A stretch of 64,000 bases of DNA from contig NZ_CP150629.1 in NCBI RefSeq assembly GCF_038022665.1, forward strand, positions 1,098,480 through 1,162,479, in the 5' to 3' direction. The notes beneath the pieces are model-generated. The model searched no databases. It worked only from the letters and a program-made list of their open reading frames with translations, and had not been told where the DNA came from. Positions 58,219 through 64,000 of this stretch are shown here, in pieces. This DNA is from Methanolobus sp. WCC4 (lineage in GTDB: Archaea; Halobacteriota; Methanosarcinia; Methanosarcinales; Methanosarcinaceae). Numbering within the stretch: position 1 is the first letter of the stretch; each line of letters opens with the position of its first letter. A program made the position numbers and the translations under genes.

Positions 58219-58252
58219 TGCCATCTGGCATTACCTGTTTTATTTTTATTTC
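58216..58252 (+). terminator. Perfect hairpin terminator at the L15 stop
   Basis: TAATGCCATCTGGCATTA is an 8-bp perfect stem with a 2-base loop, beginning at the L15 TAA stop codon. A T-rich tract follows (TTTTATTTTTATTTC). It is probably a partial terminator within the long operon. Confidence 0.75.
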
Positions 58253-58261
58253 TATGCGAAG

Positions 58262-58314
58262 TAAGGCATACATATTTATTAATGTGTAGATCTATTTAGG
58301 TGTACTTTACCTAA
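58262..58314 (+). promoter_or_regulatory. Candidate internal promoter of secY
   Basis: A TATA-like tract CATATTTATT lies at 58271-58280. A 6-bp inverted repeat TTAGGT/ACCTAA (58296-58314) is near the expected start point. It would allow secY-adk expression independent of the ribosomal genes. Confidence 0.4.
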
Positions 58315-58351
58315 CAATTGCATGGATATTTCCATTCAAAGGGTGGAATTA

Positions 58352-59830
58352 ATGAGTCTTAAGGATAGTTTGGAACCAATTTTTAATAAATTGCCTGCGG
58401 TTGCAAGTCCGGAGGGGCACGTCCATTTTAAAAACAAGTTAATGTGGACACTCGGGATTCTTGTGCTCTATTTCGCACTTGCTAATGTACCGCTGTTTGG
58501 ATTGTCAGCGGATTCGATCGACCTGTTCGAATCCTATAGAGCATTTTTTGCCGGAGCTTCGGGTTCCCTGATGCTTCTGGGTATCGGTCCTATTGTTACC
58601 GCATCCATTGTCCTTCAGCTATTGGTCGGTGCTGATGTTATTAAGCTCGACATGTCCAATCCGTCAGACCAGGCGTTCTTCCAGGGCGCTCAGAAGTTCA
58701 TGGTCTTTGTAATGATAGTACTTGAGGCTCTGCCACAGATAGCCGGTGGTTATATCCAGCCTGATGCAGCCCTTGCATCAACATTGGGTGTGGGTCTCGG
58801 AGTGATCACATTCATCATCTTTATACAGATATGCATAGGTGGCATACTGGTACTCTTCATGGATGAGGTAGTTTCAAAATGGGGTATCGGTTCAGGTGTC
58901 GGTCTTTTCATCGTAGCCGGTGTTTCTCAGCAGATCGTGACCGGTCTTTTCAACTGGACCTCTGATTCATCCGGTCTTCCAACCGGTTTCTTCCCTAAGT
59001 GGATCTACATCCTGCAGAATGTGGAAGCAGATTTCCTGTTCTCCGGTGATGGTATCATGTTCATGCTGATAAGCGGTGGAATTCTCGCACTGGTAAGTAC
59101 AGTGGTAATATTCCTGCTTGTCGTCTATGTGGAAAGTACCCGTATCGAGATACCTCTGGCACACAGTGCAGTAAGGGGTGCAAGGGGTAAGTTCCCTGTA
59201 AAGCTTATCTATGCTTCAGTCCTGCCAATGATCCTTGTGAGGGCATTGCAGGCAAACATCCAGATGGTAGGTCTTCTGCTCAGCGGCAGGGGAATCACAT
59301 TCCTTGGTGAGTTCAGTGGTTCGACGCCTATCAATGGGCTTATGTATTATCTGGCTCCTATTCACAGCCCATATGACTGGATACCTTCCCTTGTGAGGGA
59401 ATCATTCACAAGTTATGGCGCTCCTGTGCCAGCCGTCTGGCAGATCGGGCTGCACGTATTGACCGATGCTGTGTTCCTGATAGTAGGAGGTATTGTATTT
59501 GCACTGTTCTGGATCGAAACAACAGGAATGGGTGCAAAACCAACAGCCAAGAAGATATTTAACTCCGGTATGCAGATACCGGGTTTCAGAAGGAACATTG
59601 GAAGTATTGAGAAGGTCATGTTAAGGTACATACCAAAGGTAACAATTATCGGTGGTGCTTTCATTGGTGCACTGACACTTGTCGCAAGTCTGCTTGGTAC
59701 CCTTGGAGGTGCCGGTGGTACTGGACTTTTGCTTACGGTAAGTATCGTATACCGTCTCTATGAGGATATTGCATCCGAGCAGATGATGGAAATGCATCCA
59801 ATGATGAGATCCTTCTTCGGACAGGAATAA
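58352..59830 (+). CDS. secY: Preprotein translocase subunit SecY
   Basis: The channel of the Sec translocon, with ten hydrophobic helices across 492 aa. It has a plug region after helix 1 and the GIGSGVGLFIVAGVSQQI signature of helix 5 (here WGIGSGVGLFIV). The cytoplasmic loop ESTRIEIPLAHSAVRG contacts the ribosome. The frame extends ten residues upstream to ATG 58322, but ATG 58352 after GGTGGA gives the family's start MSLKDSLEPIFNKLP. Confidence 0.95.
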   Translation: MSLKDSLEPIFNKLPAVASPEGHVHFKNKLMWTLGILVLYFALANVPLFGLSADSIDLFESYRAFFAGASGSLMLLGIGPIVTASIVLQLLVGADVIKLDMSNPSDQAFFQGAQKFMVFVMIVLEALPQIAGGYIQPDAALASTLGVGLGVITFIIFIQICIGGILVLFMDEVVSKWGIGSGVGLFIVAGVSQQIVTGLFNWTSDSSGLPTGFFPKWIYILQNVEADFLFSGDGIMFMLISGGILALVSTVVIFLLVVYVESTRIEIPLAHSAVRGARGKFPVKLIYASVLPMILVRALQANIQMVGLLLSGRGITFLGEFSGSTPINGLMYYLAPIHSPYDWIPSLVRESFTSYGAPVPAVWQIGLHVLTDAVFLIVGGIVFALFWIETTGMGAKPTAKKIFNSGMQIPGFRRNIGSIEKVMLRYIPKVTIIGGAFIGALTLVASLLGTLGGAGGTGLLLTVSIVYRLYEDIASEQMMEMHPMMRSFFGQE

Positions 59831-59840
59831 GGTGTTTATC

Positions 59841-60488
59841 ATGAATATTGCATTATTTGGCCCACCGGGTGCTGGTAAAGGCACCCAGGCAAAGGAATTA
59901 TCAAAGAATTATGATATCCCTCACATATCTACAGGTGATATCCTCCGAGCAAATGTCCGTGATGGGACTGAGCTTGGATTGGAAGCAAAACAGTACATGG
60001 ACAAAGGTGAACTTGTCCCTGATGAGGTCCTTATAGGTCTTATCAGGAACAGGCTTACAGAGCCGGATTGTGAGAAGGGTTATCTTCTGGATGGATATCC
60101 AAGGACCATTCCACAGGCTGATGCCCTTAAGGATATCCTTGCTGAGATCAGCAAGCCCCTCAATGCTGTCATCAATATAGAGGTGAATGATGAGGAGCTC
60201 GTCAAGAGACTTGGCGGACGTCGTAGCTGCGCATGTGGTGAAAGCTATCATGTGATGTTCAACCCTCCTGAGAAAGAAGGGGAGTGCAATGCATGTGGTG
60301 CTGAGCTCTATCAGAGGGATGACGACAAGGAAGATGTCATACGCCAGAGACTTGCCGTCTATAACGATAAGACCAAACCATTGATCGATTACTACGACAA
60401 TGCAGGGCTTCTTGTAAATGTTGATGGCGCAGGCGCTGTCGATGCTGTCTTTGCTGATGTCTGTAAGATAATGGATCAGTACAAGTAA
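59841..60488 (+). CDS. adk: Adenylate kinase
   Basis: Interconverts 2 ADP with ATP + AMP. About 215 aa, bacterial-type long form: P-loop FGPPGAGKGT and YLLDGYPRTIPQA. The LID domain has a cysteine-type zinc knuckle (CAC and CNAC; the first pair is spaced by one residue instead of two). ATG 59841 is seven bases after AAGGTG. Confidence 0.95.
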   Translation: MNIALFGPPGAGKGTQAKELSKNYDIPHISTGDILRANVRDGTELGLEAKQYMDKGELVPDEVLIGLIRNRLTEPDCEKGYLLDGYPRTIPQADALKDILAEISKPLNAVINIEVNDEELVKRLGGRRSCACGESYHVMFNPPEKEGECNACGAELYQRDDDKEDVIRQRLAVYNDKTKPLIDYYDNAGLLVNVDGAGAVDAVFADVCKIMDQYK

Positions 60489-60511
60489 ATTCCAAACAAA
60501 GAGGCTATCCC

Positions 60512-61132
60512 TTGGTTACAGAACAATTCAAGAAAAAGCTGGACCAGTTCCTGCTGGCTTTTGGTATTTCCCTTATGATCGGTATCATGATACTTGGTCA
60601 GGATTTCAGAGACTCTCTTGGAAGTTCCATGAGTATCATTATGGATCCACTGGTGACCCTTCTGGGGGCAAGTAATTTCCATGTTGTGCTTTTCATAATG
60701 GCATCTATTACTGCTCTTTACGCTTCACTTATCCAGAAATACACCATTGACTGGGAACTCATGCGTAATACCCAGGAAAGAATGAAGGGATTCCAGAAGG
60801 AATATCGGGAAGCCCAACTTTCTAATAACACAGCCCTTATGAAGAAGATGGATGAAGAACGCAAGGCGATGATGGATGATCAGATGGAGATGTCAAAGCA
60901 GCAGTTCAAGCCGATGGCATACATCAGTATAATATCCCTTCCATTGTTCATGTGGGCTTACTTCTATATCAAAAGCCATGAAGGTGCTTCTCTGGTGTTC
61001 CCGTTCTGGGGAGAACATATACTAACCGACCCTCTGATCGGTCCTTTCCAGTACTGGCTCTTCTGGTATTTCATCGCTTCACTGGCTGTAAGTCAGTTGA
61101 TAAGAAAGGCTCTGGACGTCGGTGGCGTATAA
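60512..61132 (+). CDS. DUF106 membrane insertase-like protein (Oxa1 superfamily)
   Basis: The 206-aa membrane protein has hydrophobic helices near residues 14-30, 48-70, 130-150 and 175-195. A charged coiled coil (KGFQKEYREAQLSNN and MKKMDEERKAMMDDQ) lies between the second and third. This is the layout of archaeal DUF106/Ylp1 proteins, related to YidC, EMC3 and TMCO1. Context beside secY supports a role in membrane-protein insertion. TTG at 60512 is the probable start. Confidence 0.88.
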   Translation: MVTEQFKKKLDQFLLAFGISLMIGIMILGQDFRDSLGSSMSIIMDPLVTLLGASNFHVVLFIMASITALYASLIQKYTIDWELMRNTQERMKGFQKEYREAQLSNNTALMKKMDEERKAMMDDQMEMSKQQFKPMAYISIISLPLFMWAYFYIKSHEGASLVFPFWGEHILTDPLIGPFQYWLFWYFIASLAVSQLIRKALDVGGV

Positions 61133-61133
61133 G

Positions 61134-61661
61134 GTGTTACTGACTATCAGCGGTCTTCCGGGCAGTGGTACTACCACTGTTTCCCGTTTGCTTTCTGAAA
61201 AGTATGGTCTTGAGATGATCTCTGCCGGGGAGGTCTTCCGTTCCCTTGCAAAGGAATATGGTATGACCCTGGCGGAGTTCGGTGAACTGGCTGAATCTGA
61301 CGATAGTATCGACATTAAGATCGATGAACGTCAGAAGGAGATCGCTAACACCCGTGACAATATCATTCTTGAAGGAAGGCTTGCAGGGCATATGGCTGAA
61401 AAGGCCCTTAAGGTCTGGATAAAAGCTTCTGTTGATGTCCGCGTGGAGCGGATAGTCAGCAGGGAAAGCGGCTCTTTTGATGATAAGCTCAATGAGACCG
61501 TCGAACGTGAAGCGTCCGAGGCTCTCCGATACAGGACAATACATGGAATTGATATCAATGACCTCTCAGTCTATGATCTTGTGATCGACTCGGAGGAATG
61601 GGACCAGTTCCAGATAACAAACATTATTTCCTGTGCGATAGATAATAGTTCTTACTTCTGA
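61134..61661 (+). CDS. cmk: Cytidylate kinase (archaeal type)
   Basis: Phosphorylates CMP/dCMP. About 175 aa with the P-loop ISGLPGSGTTTVSRLL, SAGEVFRSLAKE and IILEGRLAGHMA. GTG 61134, just after the DUF106 stop and nine bases after GGTGG, gives an N-terminus like that of relatives; GTG 61122, which overlaps DUF106, is the alternative. Confidence 0.93.
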   Translation: MLLTISGLPGSGTTTVSRLLSEKYGLEMISAGEVFRSLAKEYGMTLAEFGELAESDDSIDIKIDERQKEIANTRDNIILEGRLAGHMAEKALKVWIKASVDVRVERIVSRESGSFDDKLNETVEREASEALRYRTIHGIDINDLSVYDLVIDSEEWDQFQITNIISCAIDNSSYF

Positions 61662-61696
61662 TCACGGATATTTCCTTATATTTCCTGGCGGTCCCT

Positions 61697-62710
61697 ATGA
61701 ACTCCAAAAGCAAACCCGGTATTTTACCTTCTGAACAAAAACGTGAGCTTGTGCACAAAGCAGAGGCCATTACAAGTCCCCTTCATGGATGTTCTCCATA
61801 CGAACGCCCCATCAGGCAATATATTGAGATGGGTGTCGTTAACCTTGACAAACCTGCAGGACCAACAAGTCACGAGGTCACTGCATGGGTCAAGGATATA
61901 CTTGAGCTGAACAGGGCAGGACATTCCGGTTCACTGGATCCTGTTGTGACAGGTGTACTTCCCATAATGCTTGGGAAGGCTACAAAGACCGTTGCAGCTC
62001 TTCGTTTGTCAGGAAAGGAGTACATCTGCCTGATGACACTGCATGAACCTGTTCCTGAGAAGAAGGTACGCAGGGTCTGCAGGGATTTCACAGGTCCGCT
62101 TTTCCAGATGCCACCTATCATCTCTGCTGTTAAACGCGCAGTTCGTGTACGTAAGATCTATTATCTTGAGGTGCTTGATGTAAAGGAAAAGTCGGTCCTT
62201 ATGCGGGTTGGCTGCGAAGCAGGCACTTATATGCGAAAGCTATGTCATGACATTGGTGTTGCACTGGGCTGTGGTGCCCATATGCAGGAGCTTCGCAGGA
62301 CAAAGACCGGTCCGTTCAGGGAGGACACCCTTGTCACTCTCCATGACCTGAAGGATGCCTATGAGTTCTGGAAAGAGGATGGGGATGAATGCTTCCTGCG
62401 GGAGGTTGTCAGGCCAATGGAGGAAGGTCTTGCGCATCTTCCTAAGATCATCATTCGTGATAGTGCGGTGGATGCCGTGTGTCGTGGTGCGGCACTGGCA
62501 GTCCCCGGGATACTCAGTCTTGATAAGAATATCAAAAAGGATGATGAGATTTGTCTCTTTACTTTAAAAGGGGAAGCTGTTGCTCTGTGTAAAGCTATAA
62601 TGGATACCGGGGAAATGCTTGAAAACACCCATGGTATTGTGTCAACAACCGAAAGAGTAATAATGGATGCTGGCACTTATGCGCAAGGCTGGCACAGCAA
62701 GCCAGAATAA
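61697..62710 (+). CDS. cbf5: tRNA/rRNA pseudouridine synthase Cbf5 (TruB family)
   Basis: The catalytic subunit of H/ACA RNPs; in archaea it also makes tRNA pseudouridine-55. The 337-aa protein has an N-terminal archaeal extension, the catalytic motif GHSGSLDPVVTGVLP with the nucleophilic Asp, MPPIISAVKRAVRVRKIY, GTYMRKLCHDIG, and a C-terminal PUA domain (AVCRGAALAVPGI). The tRNA-Ser gene follows 18 bases after the stop. Confidence 0.95.
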   Translation: MNSKSKPGILPSEQKRELVHKAEAITSPLHGCSPYERPIRQYIEMGVVNLDKPAGPTSHEVTAWVKDILELNRAGHSGSLDPVVTGVLPIMLGKATKTVAALRLSGKEYICLMTLHEPVPEKKVRRVCRDFTGPLFQMPPIISAVKRAVRVRKIYYLEVLDVKEKSVLMRVGCEAGTYMRKLCHDIGVALGCGAHMQELRRTKTGPFREDTLVTLHDLKDAYEFWKEDGDECFLREVVRPMEEGLAHLPKIIIRDSAVDAVCRGAALAVPGILSLDKNIKKDDEICLFTLKGEAVALCKAIMDTGEMLENTHGIVSTTERVIMDAGTYAQGWHSKPE

Positions 62711-62728
62711 TCACATCAAAATACGTGT

Positions 62729-62815
62729 GCCGAGATAGTCTAGCGGTAGGGCGCAAGCCTGGAAAGCTTGTGGGGCATCCGCCCCTCGGGAGTTCGAATC
62801 CCCCTCTCGGCGCCA
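62729..62815 (+). tRNA. tRNA-Ser (GGA) with encoded CCA
   Basis: The acceptor stem pairs GCCGAGA with TCTCGGC. The discriminator is G and the CCA is encoded (62813-62815). The anticodon stem CAAGC/GCTTG encloses loop CTGGAAA, anticodon GGA (reads UCC/UCU). A long variable arm (TGGGGCATCCGCCCC) confirms a class II tRNA. The T loop is GTTCGAATC. Confidence 0.97.
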
Positions 62816-62906
62816 CAACTTTTTTTAATCAACTTTTACATTGTCATAGTTGGCAAAAACACCGAACATTCTGTGTTCCGTGATATTCGAATAATGAGGA
62901 TGAACG

Positions 62907-63194
62907 ATGAGCGAAGTAAATGTATTCCACATAAAAGAGAACATGGATGTCAATGATGATGGCAGCACAGATGTAACATGTCCGGAATGTGAGAATGAGA
63001 TAACTGTGGCATTTTCCAATGTTGCTGACGACAGCATGGCACTTATTGAGGCTATAGCATGTCCTGCATGCAACTGTACTCTGGATCAGGTACATCCTTC
63101 CGAAAGCTTGAACAAGAAGATAGCTGACCATGTAGCAAAGGAATTGTTAAAGGGTCTTGAACTTGACCTGGGTAAAGCATTGTCTGAACGCTGA
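62907..63194 (+). CDS. Small zinc-ribbon protein, unknown function
   Basis: The 95-aa protein has two CxxC pairs (CPEC near residue 25 and CPAC near residue 52), forming a likely zinc ribbon, followed by a helical tail. GAGGATG precedes the ATG. It is probably cotranscribed with the GNAT gene ten bases downstream. The function is not recognised. Confidence 0.75.
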   Translation: MSEVNVFHIKENMDVNDDGSTDVTCPECENEITVAFSNVADDSMALIEAIACPACNCTLDQVHPSESLNKKIADHVAKELLKGLELDLGKALSER

Positions 63195-63203
63195 TGGTAC
63201 TTT

Positions 63204-63656
63204 ATGGCGGAAAGCAATTCATCCTATTGTCCCGGTCTCGTATTTAGTGATGATCTGAATGAAGTTGACTGGGAAGAAGCCTCTGTAGTCTTTGAGCGGG
63301 CTCCTCTTGGCAGGAACAAACGTGACCCTGAACAGATTCGCAAAGCCTTTGAGGCAAGTTATGCAGTAGTGACTGTCTCTGATTCAGGTAAGCTTGTGGG
63401 TATGTGTCGCTCTCTTTGCGACGGCCAATATCAGGCAGCAATCTATGACATGGTCCTGTTGCCCGAGTATCAGGGTAAAGGGATTGGAAAAGAAATGCTT
63501 GACCGGCTGTGCGATAAACTGCCTGTAGAGAATATTATCCTGTATTCCGTTCCCGGAAGGGAGGGTTTTTACAGTCGATGCGGGTTTAAGAAAATGCGTA
63601 CAGCAATGGCTAAACTGAATCCTCTTATTTCTGATCCTGAAAATGGCTACCTCTGA
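63204..63656 (+). CDS. GNAT-family N-acetyltransferase
   Basis: The 150-aa protein has the GNAT core: strand VVTVSDSGKLVGMCR, then AIYDMVLLPEYQGKGIGKEM with the acetyl-CoA pyrophosphate loop (QGKGIG), and the C-terminal FYSRCGFKKM. The substrate is unknown. Confidence 0.9.
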   Translation: MAESNSSYCPGLVFSDDLNEVDWEEASVVFERAPLGRNKRDPEQIRKAFEASYAVVTVSDSGKLVGMCRSLCDGQYQAAIYDMVLLPEYQGKGIGKEMLDRLCDKLPVENIILYSVPGREGFYSRCGFKKMRTAMAKLNPLISDPENGYL

Positions 63657-63748
63657 GCACAGGAAAGTATTTATCTAATTAACCTATAGTGAGTGTCCAC
63701 TTGTATTACTATCCACTTCTACACAATAGTGTTAAATACGAAAGATAG

Positions 63749-63756
63749 TATATATA
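63749..63756 (+). promoter_or_regulatory. TATA box of the S13 operon
   Basis: TATATATA flanked by AG and GGCG. Expected transcription start about 25 bases downstream (near 63778), giving a leader of about 95 nt before rps13. Confidence 0.6.
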
Positions 63757-63777
63757 GGCGAGTTATTCTAAAATCTT

Positions 63778-63871
63778 TAGAGTTGCCTGCCTCGTAGTAT
63801 CAATAACGGGGTGTGTCGGGACCTTAGTTCCGAGGCTACAGGACGCTTGGCGTCCCTAAGGAGGAAAAATA
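63778..63871 (+). promoter_or_regulatory. Structured leader of the S13 operon
   Basis: Helix A: GCCTCG (63789-63794) with CGAGGC (63831-63836). Helix B: CCTTAG (63822-63827) with CTAAGG (63856-63861), the latter being part of the ribosome-binding site AAGGAGG (63858-63864). A third perfect hairpin, GGACGC TTG GCGTCC (63841-63855), sits inside helix B. A and B interlock, so they form a pseudoknot or exclude each other. Confidence 0.55.
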
Positions 63872-64000
63872 ATGGCAGACGAAGAAATAAGACACTTAGT
63901 CCGTATCATGAATACTGACCTTCAGGGTAGTCAGCCTGTTATGTATGCGCTGACAGGTATTCGCGGTATAGGACTCAGAACATCAAGGATCATTGTTGAC
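63872..64000 (+). CDS. rps13: Ribosomal protein S13 (uS13), 5' part
   Basis: Starts at ATG 63872, seven bases after a perfect AAGGAGG. The 43 visible codons give [17 protein letters not shown] and the conserved [17 protein letters not shown] helix-two-turn-helix start. The gene runs off the window; in archaea it is followed by S4, S11 and RNA polymerase subunit D. Confidence 0.93.
   Translation, partial: MADEEIRHLVRIMNTDLQGSQPVMYALTGIRGIGLRTSRIIVD

Noticed and set aside
60235-60310. Shortened zinc knuckle in adenylate kinase as a defect
   Set aside because: All four cysteines remain and the rest of the LID is normal; a one-residue gap is probably a lineage variant.

Overview
The window is chromosomal DNA of a methanogenic archaeon of the Methanosarcinales, most likely Methanosarcinaceae. 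The reasons are a fused ADP-forming acetyl-CoA synthetase, an iron-sulfur flavoprotein, an archaeal ADP-dependent sugar kinase pair, MEDS/PAS histidine kinases, surface proteins with PGF-pre-PGF, PGF-CTERM-like and PEF-CTERM features, an archaeal S10/spc ribosomal operon with eukaryote-type proteins (S4e, L32e, L19e, Rpp29), Cbf5, and a CCA-encoding tRNA-Ser. A methylotrophic genus such as Methanolobus or Methanococcoides would fit, but this is inference. No CRISPR array, transposase or integrase was found.

Layout. 1-9.7 kb: 3' end of a surface protein; acetate/acetyl-CoA genes (ADP-forming synthetase, DRTGG protein, convergent AMP-forming Acs); iron-sulfur flavoprotein; TTG-started phosphoglycerate kinase; AMMECR1; nucleoside deoxyribosyltransferase-like protein. 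9.7-25.5 kb: three large PAS histidine kinases interleaved with a PQQ-type sugar dehydrogenase, two small regulators, an AhpD-like protein, a CobW GTPase with a DUF2148 protein, an array of tandem hairpins, an Acr3 arsenite exporter and a small secreted protein. 25.5-38.9 kb: a surface protein, CBS protein, argJ, a WD40-like membrane protein, short-form argC, two tandem ADP-dependent kinases, an OGG1-like glycosylase, CCA-adding enzyme, proB and proA.

38.9-46.8 kb is the accessory part. It has long gene-free stretches, a decayed copy of the proA 5' end, a PEF-CTERM surface protein, a MITE-like inverted-repeat element, repeated palindromes and a protein with a formylglycine-generating-enzyme (FGE/C-type-lectin) fold. 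The GC-rich, NNY-codon 3' end of that gene resembles a diversity-generating-retroelement variable region. iorAB follows.

46.8-62.8 kb is a near-continuous translation/secretion operon: L3, L4, L23, L2, S19, L22, S3, L29, Rpp29, S17, L14, L24, S4e, L5, S14, S8, L6, L32e, L19e, L18, S5, L30, L15, then a hairpin/T-rich terminator, then secY, adk, DUF106, cmk, cbf5 and tRNA-Ser. After a zinc-ribbon protein and a GNAT enzyme the window ends in rps13, the first gene of the next ribosomal operon. Its roughly 95-nt leader contains two competing helices, one covering the ribosome-binding site.

The two strongest leads are the possible retroelement-diversified FGE protein (41.2-43.0 kb) and the switch-like leader of the S13 operon (63.78-63.87 kb).
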